DNA from: Oscillospiraceae bacterium
GTDB taxonomy: Bacteria; Bacillota; Clostridia; Oscillospirales; Acutalibacteraceae
Length of the DNA: 64,000 nucleotides
Assembly (NCBI GenBank): GCA_003526845.1
Contig: DPVM01000008.1
Span: forward strand, 62,001 to 126,000
Direction of reading: 5' to 3'
In this document: piece after piece, positions 26,062 to 37,500 of the stretch
Layout of the letters: the number at the start of each line of letters is the position of its first letter
Position numbering within the stretch: position 1 is the stretch's first letter
The notes under the pieces: generated by a model
Told to the model about the DNA's origin: nothing
What the model saw: the letters and a program-made list of their open reading frames with translations, nothing else
Database searches by the model: none
Translations under genes and position numbers: made by a program

Positions 26062-29000
26062 TTAAGCAAGTGATTGAAGAAGATCAACCAATTTCTTAAT
26101 AACTGTGTCTGAATCGCCCTTAACCATTCCAAGTACCTGGCTGATGGTGTCTGATATACCGCTGTCTGCGCCGCCGATAAGTCCGCCGATGAGCTTAACG
26201 ATTATATCGTAGTTGCCCTTGTAGTTGATTGTGTCAATCAAGTATCTGAGAACAGCGATAAGTGTTTCGTCTTGATCGGACTTAACATAAATTCTGCTGC
26301 CGTGTGTTGCAGCCTGTGAAGCAGCGTTGAGAACAACTTTGCCGTGGCTTGCAAGTTCGAGCCAATCAATCTCAGGAAGCTCAAGACCGAGAGGTGAGCC
26401 TTTAATCTTGATGATTGGGAGAATCTTGTTGATAAGACCTACAACATTGTCTGCACCGATGAGCGGTTTGAGTGTGCCCTTAAGGTCATAAATGTTAAGC
26501 TTAATGCCTAAGTTCAAGCCTGCCTTTGCAGTGAGCTTGTTGAGGTCAAAATTAAGTGCTTTAAGAAGAGCATTTACATCAACAACCGACTTAAGTGAAT
26601 CAAGGAGAGATGATACTGCGGTGAGGAGATTGTCGATAACCTGGAGCAAACCGTCATTTGCAAAGAAGAGAGCAAGGTTTGGAAGAATGTCAGCAAGAGT
26701 TTCAACCGGAGCAAGGAGAATATCCTCTACCTTATCCATAAGAGGATTAAGGATGTCAAGAAGGATATTGTCATACTCGTTGAAGATATCTTCTCTGTAC
26801 TGATATTGTGTTTTAACATTGTAGCAACCGAATGCCTCAAGGAGAGGAACGATTACTGATGAGTAGCCGTCTGAGCCCGGAACGCTTATAAGATTGAATA
26901 AGCCGAGCGACTTGCTGTTGAGAAGAACATCAAGCACGCCGTAAATCGGACGAAGAACTGCTGTGAGTGCATGCAAGAAGCTTTGTCTGTCGGTTACGCC
27001 CCAAACGAGTGAGTTCTTGTTAACCTTTGACCAAGAACCTGCGTTCTTGATTACGCTTGCTGCTGCAGCATATGTCTTGCCGTACTTTTCATTAGTAAGG
27101 AGTGACGCAACATTTGATGTTGAGAAGTCAATTCCTGTTTGAGCAAGTAAGGATGTGAGTGATGTTGAGTCGTTAATCTTAACGCCCTCAACTGCTTTAT
27201 AAAGACCTACAGCAAGTGAACTGATAATGTCATCTTTATAAACCATATCGGTTACAAGACCGAGGAGACCGCCCTTGTCTGTGAGAAGGCCTGTTACGAG
27301 ACCGTCAAGCATCGGAGCAAGTGTGCGGCAGAAGTCCTCATCAAGGTCGCCGAATGTAAAGCTGCTGTCCTTATACTTGAAGTTTGTGTAGTCGAAGAAT
27401 ACATTGTTTGCCTGACCGTTCAAGAGATAGAATACTGTGTGAACGAGGTCATCCTGACCTGCAATACCAAGCTGGTTGAATACAACTGTCAAAATGCTTG
27501 ATACTGTCTTGTTGGCGCTGAGCTTAATATGCTTCTTCTTGTCTGTTTCAATGTTAAGGATAATCTTCTTGATAGCGTTGTGATTCTTATTGAGTACCTT
27601 TGAAAGGTATCTAAGAACTGTGATAAGAACCTTGCCTTGGTCAGCCTTAACTTGCTTTGTTGTGTATTTGCCGTTTGCATTCTTGGCTGCACTTGATTTA
27701 GTGCTGATTGTGCCGAGACTTGCAATCTTAGCAAAGCTGATGCTCGGGATTTTAATTCCGGTTTTCTTGATAAGTGAATTTACAAGAGGAACAATGATGT
27801 CCTGAATGTTGCACTTTTCAAGGTGTGTAAGCTCAAGATGGAAGTCAACCTTGAGGTCGAGGAGGTTGGTTACTAACTCGCCGAGGTCGCCGCCTGTGAG
27901 TTGCTTGATAATCTTGTCAACATTGATGCCGTGCTTGCTGAGAATTCCGAGGATTCCGTTCTTGGCAGTAATCGGAGCAAGGAGATTACCTACAACCTGA
28001 GCGATACCGTTGCTTTCGATGAAGTAAGCAACATTAGGAAGTACCTTTGAGATTGTGTCAAACGGAGCGTCTACTGCGTCGCCAACAAATGAAACGATTG
28101 GGTTAAAGATGTTGATGAGAAGGTTATCTTTTGCCTTCTTGTAATCTTTCTTGTACTGTGAGTATGTTTTAACATTGTCGCACATAAATGCTTCAAGTAC
28201 AGGAATGATTGCGCTTTCGTATCCGTTTGTGCCGAAGTTAAGTGTTGAGTTCTTGTCAATCATTGACTGAATTTGGTTGATAACCGAATTGAGGTCAAAC
28301 TTAACTACATTTGTAACATTTTTGTGATTTGAGCCGGTCTTTACATTGCTTCTTACATCAAGTTCAACAACGCCGTTCTTGATAATGTAAGTAAGCTTGC
28401 AGCCGTATTCGCTGTCCTTTGCAATGTTTGTAGAGCCTTTAACATTAATTGCTTTAAGGACTCCCTTAAGGTCGGTATTCTTGAGAGAAAGAGTACCCTC
28501 TGCAAGGAAAATTGAAAGTACATCGTTAAGAGGACGAAGTACAGCGGCAAGGCCGTTTACAAATCCTTCTTTAGCCTTTGATGAGCCGTTTGAGAAGCCC
28601 CAGTTGAGTGACTTAACCTTTTTCCAGCTCTTTGTCTTCTTAAGAGTTGCAGCTGCGGTTGAATATGTTCTGCCGTAGCTCTTGTCTGTAAGATAATGAG
28701 CGATACCCTTTGTTGAAACATCAATTCCGATTGCGTCAAAAACATTTGCAACTGTGTCGTTACCGTCAAGCGCACCGTAAAGTGTTGTTGCAAGTTTTGT
28801 AAGGTTTTCGTTAGTGTAAAGGTTATCGTTTACAAGTGCGCCCAATCCCTTAATGTCGGTTACGCCGAGGCTGTTAAGGAGCGGGAATACATTTTCAACA
28901 AGGCTGTCAAGCTGCTTAACAGCGTCGTTAGCGTCGCTTGATGTGATGCCTGTCGGATATGTAAATGATTTGCTGAACTTTGATGCATACTCGCTGAATG

Positions 29001-32000
29001 TCCAATAAACATCAGTCGGGTTTTGAACAGAGTTAATAACTTCTGTTACAATGTTGAGAATTTCGGCAGCCGAAAGATTCTTCAAAATCTTCGAGATTGC
29101 CGGATTCAATCCATCAAGAAGTGCCATGATTTGGTCTGATGTAAGAACTGTGTCAACAACATAGCCGTAAACGAGGAGAAGTACCTCTGCCGGTGATGAA
29201 GCGTTGGCAAGTTTAGACCAATTAATGTTCGGTAATGTGAATACACCGCCGATGAGACCGTTGATTGCTGTTACAAGAACATTTTTCTTCGGAAGTGAAA
29301 TAAGCTGTCTGATTCCGCCGCCTAAGAATTTATCGTCTGTTGTATCCTTCTTGGTGTCTTTACCTGCAATTTGAACATTTGCAATGACATCTGCGAAGGT
29401 CGGTGAAAGATATTTAACAATATCAATCAAGCCGGTGACATGTTTGTCAATCGGAGTGATTGCCGCGTTGACAATGTTTGTTACATGTTTGTCGTCAAGC
29501 ACACCTGCAAGTCCTTTGACTACATTGAGAAGGAATGATACAGGTGCATCATACATTTTATCAACAATGTTTGCCATAGGAGTAAGGATACCGGTGATAA
29601 GCTGATCAGGAGCAGAAAGCTTGTTGAACTGTGATGCGCTGATAACGCCGCTTGCGCCGGTTGCCTTTGCAATGCTGCTCATAACAGGTTGAACGATTGC
29701 ACTGTAATAGTTGCCGCCGTTGTTGTCTGTTTGAGTCCTTGTGAGAAGAACGCTTACGATTGATGCGATTCCGCTTACTGACTCGCCGAGAGCATCATAG
29801 AATGCTTTCTTATCGCCGTTCTTAAAGCCAAACTTCAGGTAGTCTTTCTTCCAGGAGCTTGATTTTGTATTGGCTGCGGTGATTTCTACCTTAAATGAAT
29901 TCCAGTTACGGTAATCTTCACCTTTAAGAATATCTGCTGTCTTAGAGTAATCATCACTGAGTCTTACTGCAACTGCGTCCGGTGAAATCAATCCGTAAAC
30001 CGCATCACCGATGAGCATGTTAGGATCTTTCGACTTCAACACGCCTGTTTCGCTGTTGTAGAATACATAATCCACAACATTTTCAATAAGTGAATATGTC
30101 TGAATTACGAGGTTTGAAAGGTTTGCAGAGGTGTAAACCTGCTTTGCGTTAACATCGCCGGACTTAGTAGCCTTTGTGCCTACCTGACCCTTTTTACTCG
30201 GAGAAACTTTGCTTTCTCCCGATACAAAGTAGAGGTAGTTGTTGAGCAATCTGACAACATCGTTGGTGTTTTTACCGCCGAAGTAGCCTGATGCGAATGA
30301 AACCAATCCCGATAACAGGTTCTCTGTTGAATCCAAGTCAAAACCGTTGATAGAAGTGTTTGCAAGGAGAGATGAAAGTAATTTGTCGAGAGCATCAATA
30401 AGTGCCTGCGCGTTTTTCGTATTTGTTTTTGAGAGAAGTTTGCTGTAATCTGTACCTGCGGCAGATTTCTTTGATGCTGTAAGGTAAGGTGTAATGCCCT
30501 TTGCGCTTGAGCCGAGTGCATTGCCTACATTATAGCTGTTCTTAGTCTTGCTGCCTTTGATAAGCGTCATTACAACAGGGATGATACCTCTTGATTCGCC
30601 GTCCTTCTTAAACTGAAGGTTTGAAAGGAGGTAGAAACCGCTTTCATTGCTGAAGCCGCAGAATTTTGTCGTTTCTCTCTGTTTAAGAGTGAACGATGCT
30701 GTATCTGTGCGCTTGAGCTGGAACAAACCGTTGAGCACATCTGTGATGATGCTCTTTTCGCCCAAACCGCCGAGTGAGTCAAGCAAGCCCTGAACAAGCG
30801 GAAGTTTTGAGGTGATGTCGTTGTTCTCATCTGAAAGCGTATCATTGAGAAGGTCAATGATTGCATTCAACCAGTTGCCGACTAATGTGTCAACAAATGA
30901 ATCCAATACTGCGGTAGAGTTGAATGTGCCATCAGCGTTCTTACCCGTTGCAGTGTCTTTAAATGCTTGAAGATTTGCGTTAATCTTTTGATTAACAGTT
31001 CCGTTTGTAAACGTTTTGCTGATGTTCTTCATCTTGCCGTTGTACAAATATGTCCAATCGGATTTGATATTGTACTTAGCGATGAAGTTCTTGCCCATAT
31101 TGTCAAGAATTTCCGGAAGAGCAACAAAAATGTTATTAAGACCCTTTTGTGTTACTTCTGCTGCTGCTGTATATTCAGCGTTGTATCTGAGATCCGGATT
31201 TTCCTTTTGGTCTGCAAGATACTGTTCAACAGCTTGGGTAGCGAATGAGGCAAGCTCTGTTACGATTTCGTCGATGCCCTTTGCTGTCTTATCGTATGAT
31301 GAGTCATACTTTGTATTGTTAGCGGCGCATTCCTCTTTCTTCTTGTTGATAAGAGCTTTTGCAAGTCCGCCGTTTAAGTGTGCACCGTAGAGAGCCTTAT
31401 CCGCAACATAGATATTTGTGAATCTCGGAATGTCGCTGTGCTCTGTGTTGTAAGGAGCTTCGTCATAATAGCCGAACATATCTTTGAAATATGCTTCGTC
31501 CTTATCGCCGAGTAACCAGTGAAGTATACCCGGAACAATTTTGTTGAGGTCAAAACGAAGTGCACCGATACCAACCTCTGTATCGCCAACCGATTGTGAG
31601 TATTTAGTAAGAATACCTTTGCCGGTGCAAAGAATGCCATAAAGGTCAAGAAGTGGTTTTGCATCATCGTCTGCGTTGAATAACAACGGAACAACAAGCT
31701 CATCAAGTGCGATAGTGATTGTCGGGAGCAATTTGAATATTGTTGCTACCGGGTCGTTATAGAGGTCAAGCCAAATGTCTTTAAGAGTTTCGGCAACATC
31801 AATGTCTGTTTCAAACAAACTGCTGATGATACCACCGATGTCAAGACTATCAAGGCTGAATCCGCCGTCGTTGTTATTGTTGTTGCCGCTGTCGCCTTTT
31901 TTCTCCAAAAGTTTAACGATTTTATCGTTGAGCAGCGAGTTTGTTGCATAAACGATTAAGCTGTCCGGAATTTTATAATCGTTGTAATTGTAGCTGTACT

Positions 32001-33651
32001 TGCTGAGATCGTCTTTGTAGTAGCTTACAAACTCAATATAGCTTGAGAGATATACCGAGCAGTCATATGCACCGAAAACAGTGCCAAGTGGTGATGACTG
32101 GTTTGCAGCAGGAGCAAACTCGGTTTTTACAACATAACCGGGGACCATATAGTTTATCAAATCAACAAATGTAAGATCGTCTGTGAGAGAGCCGTACTGC
32201 ATTTTATATGAGCCGGTGTATTTCCAGTTCATCAAATCGTCAACATTGTCTGTTGATTGTGCAAGACGAACAAAAGGAATAAGATATTGTTTATAATCCT
32301 TATGGTCTGATATTGCTCTCAAATACTCTTTTGCGGGTGTGCTGAATGTGCAACTGCTCGAATTGAGGAATTCGGCAAAGTAAACAGTTTCGTCTCCGTT
32401 TGGTTTGTTGTCCTTAACATAGTCAAGGAAAGACTGCATTTGTGCTTTTGTGATGTTGTACTTGTCGTCAATTTCCTTTGAGTTCTTATACAAGCCCGAT
32501 GCAATAAGCACGCCTTTTGCATATTCACTGTAGTAGTCGGTAGGGAATTTGTTTTGAGTGAATTGAGTGCCTTGTGCAGTAAAGAAAGCATAGACCGTCA
32601 TCGAGATATTTATATCTCTGTACTCTTCCCAACGGGATTTGTCTGTGTCGGACATTTTGCTGTAGTCCTGACCGTTATCGGTGCAAAATTGCTCAATCGG
32701 AAAGAGCGGTCTTAAAACTTTGAGATAGTTTTTAGGAGTAAGTACGGTCTTTGTGGTTCCGCCGAACTCTTCGTCAGTGATTTTCAGTCCACCCATATTG
32801 GTAAGACCTAAAAGCTGTTTAGCGGTTAAGTCAAATATGCCATCACCGTAGAAAAGATAAAGTGCATCTGCAAGAGTTTTAACGCCGTCATCTGCACCCG
32901 AAACCTTATACATTGTGTTCATGTATTTGATAACAATGTCCAAGTCCGGATCTTTGATGTCTTTAATTTTTGTGCCTTTGTATTTGGCATTTTCGATATC
33001 GTATTTGGTAACAATGCCGTCTTTTGTTTCGGTAGGAACAGCCTGAGCGTATTCGTTCTCATACTTATCGTAACCTGTAGCAAATTCCGTAAGCCTGTCA
33101 GTTTGCACATTTGTAAATACATTTCTGAGCGTGGTGAGTTTCGGAAGTGTTTCTCGTGCATATTTTTTAAGTTCTTCGTTTGAGGAATTTTGATTTTGCG
33201 AACAGAACTGATATAATGCATAGAAATTCATTGCATTGTTGCCGTCACCGTTAAGATATGCGTAGTTAAAGTTTGTGTTCATACCGGCATTTGCGTTTTC
33301 GCCCAAAACATCGCCGATATTGGCGCTGCTGCCGAGTGCACCCAAAACTGTCGGTGACACACCTACTACCAAATCTTTAATGGTTGTGCTCGAGGTAACG
33401 GTCATGCCGAGTTTGTCCTCAAGCAGGCTCTTGACTTTCGGTATATTCAGCAATTGCGGGATATACTCGTCAACCAAGTCATTAAGTGAACTGTATGCAG
33501 CTGTTGCATCAGTTCCGTTTGACCAATAGTCGTTGTTGCTGTCGGTCTTATTCTTGTCCGCGGCAAATGCCGTGAAGCCGACAGAACAGCTCGTAATGAT
33601 CATGACCAGAGCCAAAAACAGGCTCAGGAATTTTTTGCTCGTTTTTTTCAT
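26062..33651 (-). CDS. Giant secreted protein with three long internal repeats, function unknown
   Basis: About 2529 residues. A signal peptide (KKFLSLFLALVMIITSCSVGFTAFAA) is clear; no wall-sorting signal, transmembrane anchor, SLH or dockerin-like end is present, so it is secreted or held non-covalently. The body is rich in Leu, Asn, Ser and Asp, largely helical in pattern, without any domain I recognise. A unit of about 410-530 residues recurs in three diverged copies, centred near residues 1274, 1684 and 2216; each contains W-x-FGF/WGF/WGV followed by an 'ALxxVLRPIxxVLxxLL'-like helix, then 'IVPLLEAF' and a 'DILPNLAxF' segment. Preferred start is the ATG at 33651, six bases after AGGAGAG; an ATG at 33657 abuts that site. 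Likely a cell-surface or structural protein. Confidence 0.85.
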   Translation of the reverse strand: MKKTSKKFLSLFLALVMIITSCSVGFTAFAADKNKTDSNNDYWSNGTDATAAYSSLNDLVDEYIPQLLNIPKVKSLLEDKLGMTVTSSTTIKDLVVGVSPTVLGALGSSANIGDVLGENANAGMNTNFNYAYLNGDGNNAMNFYALYQFCSQNQNSSNEELKKYARETLPKLTTLRNVFTNVQTDRLTEFATGYDKYENEYAQAVPTETKDGIVTKYDIENAKYKGTKIKDIKDPDLDIVIKYMNTMYKVSGADDGVKTLADALYLFYGDGIFDLTAKQLLGLTNMGGLKITDEEFGGTTKTVLTPKNYLKVLRPLFPIEQFCTDNGQDYSKMSDTDKSRWEEYRDINISMTVYAFFTAQGTQFTQNKFPTDYYSEYAKGVLIASGLYKNSKEIDDKYNITKAQMQSFLDYVKDNKPNGDETVYFAEFLNSSSCTFSTPAKEYLRAISDHKDYKQYLIPFVRLAQSTDNVDDLMNWKYTGSYKMQYGSLTDDLTFVDLINYMVPGYVVKTEFAPAANQSSPLGTVFGAYDCSVYLSSYIEFVSYYKDDLSKYSYNYNDYKIPDSLIVYATNSLLNDKIVKLLEKKGDSGNNNNNDGGFSLDSLDIGGIISSLFETDIDVAETLKDIWLDLYNDPVATIFKLLPTITIALDELVVPLLFNADDDAKPLLDLYGILCTGKGILTKYSQSVGDTEVGIGALRFDLNKIVPGILHWLLGDKDEAYFKDMFGYYDEAPYNTEHSDIPRFTNIYVADKALYGAHLNGGLAKALINKKKEECAANNTKYDSSYDKTAKGIDEIVTELASFATQAVEQYLADQKENPDLRYNAEYTAAAEVTQKGLNNIFVALPEILDNMGKNFIAKYNIKSDWTYLYNGKMKNISKTFTNGTVNQKINANLQAFKDTATGKNADGTFNSTAVLDSFVDTLVGNWLNAIIDLLNDTLSDENNDITSKLPLVQGLLDSLGGLGEKSIITDVLNGLFQLKRTDTASFTLKQRETTKFCGFSNESGFYLLSNLQFKKDGESRGIIPVVMTLIKGSKTKNSYNVGNALGSSAKGITPYLTASKKSAAGTDYSKLLSKTNTKNAQALIDALDKLLSSLLANTSINGFDLDSTENLLSGLVSFASGYFGGKNTNDVVRLLNNYLYFVSGESKVSPSKKGQVGTKATKSGDVNAKQVYTSANLSNLVIQTYSLIENVVDYVFYNSETGVLKSKDPNMLIGDAVYGLISPDAVAVRLSDDYSKTADILKGEDYRNWNSFKVEITAANTKSSSWKKDYLKFGFKNGDKKAFYDALGESVSGIASIVSVLLTRTQTDNNGGNYYSAIVQPVMSSIAKATGASGVISASQFNKLSAPDQLITGILTPMANIVDKMYDAPVSFLLNVVKGLAGVLDDKHVTNIVNAAITPIDKHVTGLIDIVKYLSPTFADVIANVQIAGKDTKKDTTDDKFLGGGIRQLISLPKKNVLVTAINGLIGGVFTLPNINWSKLANASSPAEVLLLVYGYVVDTVLTSDQIMALLDGLNPAISKILKNLSAAEILNIVTEVINSVQNPTDVYWTFSEYASKFSKSFTYPTGITSSDANDAVKQLDSLVENVFPLLNSLGVTDIKGLGALVNDNLYTNENLTKLATTLYGALDGNDTVANVFDAIGIDVSTKGIAHYLTDKSYGRTYSTAAATLKKTKSWKKVKSLNWGFSNGSSKAKEGFVNGLAAVLRPLNDVLSIFLAEGTLSLKNTDLKGVLKAINVKGSTNIAKDSEYGCKLTYIIKNGVVELDVRSNVKTGSNHKNVTNVVKFDLNSVINQIQSMIDKNSTLNFGTNGYESAIIPVLEAFMCDNVKTYSQYKKDYKKAKDNLLINIFNPIVSFVGDAVDAPFDTISKVLPNVAYFIESNGIAQVVGNLLAPITAKNGILGILSKHGINVDKIIKQLTGGDLGELVTNLLDLKVDFHLELTHLEKCNIQDIIVPLVNSLIKKTGIKIPSISFAKIASLGTISTKSSAAKNANGKYTTKQVKADQGKVLITVLRYLSKVLNKNHNAIKKIILNIETDKKKHIKLSANKTVSSILTVVFNQLGIAGQDDLVHTVFYLLNGQANNVFFDYTNFKYKDSSFTFGDLDEDFCRTLAPMLDGLVTGLLTDKGGLLGLVTDMVYKDDIISSLAVGLYKAVEGVKINDSTSLTSLLAQTGIDFSTSNVASLLTNEKYGKTYAAAASVIKNAGSWSKVNKNSLVWGVTDRQSFLHALTAVLRPIYGVLDVLLNSKSLGLFNLISVPGSDGYSSVIVPLLEAFGCYNVKTQYQYREDIFNEYDNILLDILNPLMDKVEDILLAPVETLADILPNLALFFANDGLLQVIDNLLTAVSSLLDSLKSVVDVNALLKALNFDLNKLTAKAGLNLGIKLNIYDLKGTLKPLIGADNVVGLINKILPIIKIKGSPLGLELPEIDWLELASHGKVVLNAASQAATHGSRIYVKSDQDETLIAVLRYLIDTINYKGNYDIIVKLIGGLIGGADSGISDTISQVLGMVKGDSDTVIKKLVDLLQSLA

Positions 33652-33732
33652 AATCATCTCTCCTTTTTTCTAATGATTAACACTATTTGCAGCAAATTAT
33701 TAAAACATAATAGCCGTTTTCGTGCCTAATTG

Positions 33733-33786
33733 CACAAGGAGAAGAACGCCCAATCTTTTGATTTTTGAGCGCAAAGTTCCCTTGTG
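33733..33786 (-). promoter_or_regulatory. Structured 5' leader hairpin of the 2529-residue gene
   Basis: In the minus-strand transcript CACAAGG pairs with CCTTGTG, GAAC with GTTC, CGCTC with GGGCG and AATC with GATT, building one long 54-base hairpin about 80 bases before the start codon. It may stabilise the mRNA or regulate translation. Confidence 0.6.
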
Positions 33787-33805
33787 AACGAACAATTCAT
33801 TTATA

Positions 33806-33834
33806 TTTATACCAAATAAATATTTAAAAGTCAA
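33806..33834 (-). promoter_or_regulatory. Promoter of the 2529-residue secreted protein gene
   Basis: Minus strand: TTGACT, 17-bp spacer, TATAAA. Predicted leader about 145 bases. Confidence 0.75.
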
Positions 33835-34360
33835 TAGAATTTTAAATATTTTTTAATAATTTATTAATTCAATATTATTTATGAATAAATACAGTTATAT
33901 TCATTATTATAATATTAATAACATATTATGTCATCTGATATTCTTTGCTTGGTTGCAGATACGGAGAAATTTTGAACTGCTACTTAAAAAAGATATAAAC
34001 ATTTTGCAAAAAATTATTGAAAAAGCTGTTTGCAACGACTGACTAATAACACACTTCTACATGTTGTTTTTATCAAATGATAATCGCAGCCGAAACACAA
34101 CATACGGACACTGTAAAGGCAATGAGTTGACCGAATTGAACAGCTGTAAAGTCTAACAGCATTACATTTTACTCATTTCAAAATGTGTAAAATAAATCCG
34201 CAAACAAAATGTAAAATAATTATTAACAAATTGTAAATTTTAATCAGCGGATAATCAACATTCGGCTGCTAATTTGACGGAAAAATGCGAAATTTGCAAC
34301 CTTTGGGCAAATTTGACTATACATTCGCCCATTTTGTGAACAAATTATGTAAAAAAATAA

Positions 34361-34390
34361 TTGACTTTTGACGGTTTGATATGTTTTAAT
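34361..34390 (+). promoter_or_regulatory. Promoter of the 2170-residue secreted protein gene
   Basis: TTGACT, 17-18-bp spacer, TTTTAA/TTTAAT. Downstream the leader contains two inverted repeats: GTGTTCA/TGAACAC (34414-34435) and TTGCGA/TCGCAA (34453-34469). Confidence 0.6.
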
Positions 34391-34543
34391 ATATATGCGT
34401 GATATGCGCTATTGTGTTCAACTGTTTGTGAACACACTTGTTCCTCAGTCTATTGCGAATTTGTCGCAATGGGTCAGAGATTGCGACAGCATACAGTTCT
34501 TAATAGTGCAATTCGTAATATTTAATGGAGGTAAAATTAAAAA

Positions 34544-37500
34544 GTGGAAACTAAATACTCTAAAGTTTTTGCTAAAAAGCTTTTGGCTTTGTTCCTCTCG
34601 GTTCTCATGGCATTAACTTGCTTCACCGGTGCTTTAAATGCGTTTGCCGCAAGTAAAGACAGCGATAAAGATTATTATGACGATAACCTTGCCGCTAACT
34701 TTATGGCATGGGCAGAAACCACCGACGAGCAAACAGCAGAAGCACTTCTTAACTACGCTGATAAGCATTTGCCTGATTTAGCTACTTCGCTTCTTGGTTC
34801 AACACATGTTTACTTCAGTGTAAACGCCGTTGTTGCTACCATCACAATTGACGGTTATCTTGACAGCGTTGACGGTGCTTTCGACCTTGTAAAACAGGCT
34901 CAAGATATCCTCGGCAAGTTCGGTAATGTCGTAGGCGGCGATGTTAAAAATCTCGACCTTACTCCGATTTCCAGCTTGACCCCTGCTTCTTCGGGAAAAT
35001 ATGTTGTTTCTGACTGTGGCAAATCATACCGTCAGAACTACAGCGCAAAAGAGCTTGTTGTTGCACTTGCCAAAGTGTTGTATGTTAACTCAAACGACCT
35101 TGCCGGCAAGAACATTTTGGGTCAGTTCGTTAAAGGTAAATTTAACCTCGGTAACCTTCTTCAAAACCTCATTTTGAAAAAGGACGTTTACGCTCTTCTC
35201 CAAGATACACTTGATATGTGGAGCGGCTATCAGTACAACCTTGTTTATAACATCGTTGCTAATGTTATGATTAAAAATACCGATTGGTTTACCGATGAGG
35301 AAAAAACAGCTTATTATGCTGACCTTAAAGCAACAAACGCAAGCGGAAGAACTTATGCTTGGAACTATGATGATGTACTTTTCAAAGCTTTAAGCAAATC
35401 GCTTCTTCAGAAGATAAGTGTATTAGTAACATATAATACATATTATACCAATGATAAGGGCGAAACTATTCCTGAATCTTCTTATACAAGATACAAGGAT
35501 GGCAAAATCCAAGACAGCAAACTTGTTTACTCCGACGAGTTTATGGATAAGGAAAACAACAAAATGAATGTTTACCTTTTCCAATATGACTTTAACGGCG
35601 ACGGCAAAATCGAAGATATGAACAGCGACGGACAGGAAGAAAAACTTTCTATCGCAAAGAATGATACTCTTTATTCTTTCGCTTTCAGAGCTTTGAAGCT
35701 TGCTTGGTATACAGTTCTTAAAGACACTCTCGGCACAGTTCATGTTAATGATGACAATGTTAAAACCGATAATGCTGACTTCAAGAACTTTGATAATCTT
35801 TTCTTCTATTGGAAACAAAAATCAGAAAACGGCGGTTGGAATTACACAGACTGGACTTCCAACTATTCAGCTGCTAATGTAAAAGCTTGGGCAGAATCTG
35901 CATATGCAGGTTACAAATATAGCTCTGCCGATGCTTTCCTTGCAGATGTTAAGGCAAATCTTTCTTATGACAGAAATGTTGTTGACAATGCTAAGGGCAA
36001 TTGGAGAGATGTTGATTCAACAAAGCTCTTCGCAAAGCTTCGTTACAGCCCGCTTGCTGATAAATATTTCAATATGCAAACAGGTCCTATCAACCTTTAC
36101 TTCACACAAACAGGCACAGCCGATATTGATTCATTCTTCGAGACAGCTTTCTCAAAGTATAACAATATGGTATCCGGCTTCAACGATGCTCTTGTTGCTG
36201 TAACAAAGACTATCTTTATCAACAGCGACAACATCGGCTACGGCTCAAAGGATAACAAGCCTGTTACAAACCTTGAAGTTCCTACAATGGGTGAGACAGG
36301 TCCTACAGACAGTATTTCTACAATTTCAACAACACTTGTAGCAAATACAATGAATATGGTTGAATATGTTGCAAACGCAACAGATCCTAACCTTCTTAAC
36401 GGCTTCTATAAGAAAAACAACTTGACTATGAAGACAAGCGGCGTTTCTATTAAAGAGCCGGGTAACCTCAACGAGAGCAATTTTGAGGATGCTATGCTGC
36501 CTCTTCTTATCTCTTGTCTCCAAAACATCAATATGCTTGATCCTGTTCATGACGAAGTATGGGATTCATGTAAGGATGCCGAAGGTGTTGCAGTAGTTGC
36601 ACTTGAGGAATATCTTTCATTCGTACTTCCTGACAAGGATTACTCCGTTCTCTATACATATGATTCAAACGGATACATTGTCGCAAAGAATAACGGCTCA
36701 CTCTTTGACAGCGCTGTTCTTCCGATGGCACGTGACGCTCTGAGCTATGTTATCCAATCTGTTGTTCCTTGCCTCTACAAGGATTCAAACAATAACTGGA
36801 AAGAATGGGATGTTTATACTGCTCCTGTAACAAGCGAGGCAGACCTTCTTGACATTCTCAACTCGGTTATTTGCTACTATGCTTCACAGGATACCTTCAA
36901 GGACTGCGGTTACAAAGCAGGCAGAAAGGCTGATTCTTACGGCAAGGCTGTTGCATCACTTCTCGGTGTTGTAAACGCTGACGGCTCCTGCCAGGTTACA
37001 CTCAACAATACAATTTGGCAAAATCTTGACGCTGTTGTTAACAAGCTTCTCCCCATTGTTGGTACTCTCCAATACGGTGACACAAGCAAAGCAGGTCAGG
37101 CATCAACAAAATCTCTTATCTGGGATGAACTTGTAAACGGTATTCTTGATATCGCTGACACCCACGCTTCAGGCAAGCAGGGTATCACAAATCTTATTGA
37201 AAGAATCCTTACAGTTGTTACTGCTCCTCCGATTTCGGCAAAGGGCGTAGATAAGATGGTTTATGATGACTTCCTTGTTCCGTTTGCTAACGCTTTGTTC
37301 GGCGGAAGATATTCAGGCCAGCATTATGATAAGGTTATCCCTTATTCATCATGGTATGACAAGGATGCTTATGCAGATACTAAGTCGGATTCACCTTTCG
37401 ATTCACTTGTAACAACAAGTACTCTCGGCTACTATTCGGCATCTAACGATACTGCCGACGGTAAAGAGACAGGTGTTCTCGGTATTCTCATTTACAACAT

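Larger units (their letters stand above)
33652..34543. other. 890-bp AT-rich divergent regulatory region between two giant genes
   Basis: No gene is seen. It holds the two divergent promoters and structured leaders listed separately, each leader about 150 bases long. The middle (about 33840-34350) is AT-rich; variants of AAAATGTAAAATAA recur near 34182, 34208 and 34230, which may be binding sites for a shared regulator. That last point is inference. Confidence 0.6.

Noticed and set aside
26062..33651. Plus-strand frames within the giant minus-strand gene
   Set aside because: All are short and without ribosome binding sites; the continuous 2529-residue frame with a signal peptide explains the region.
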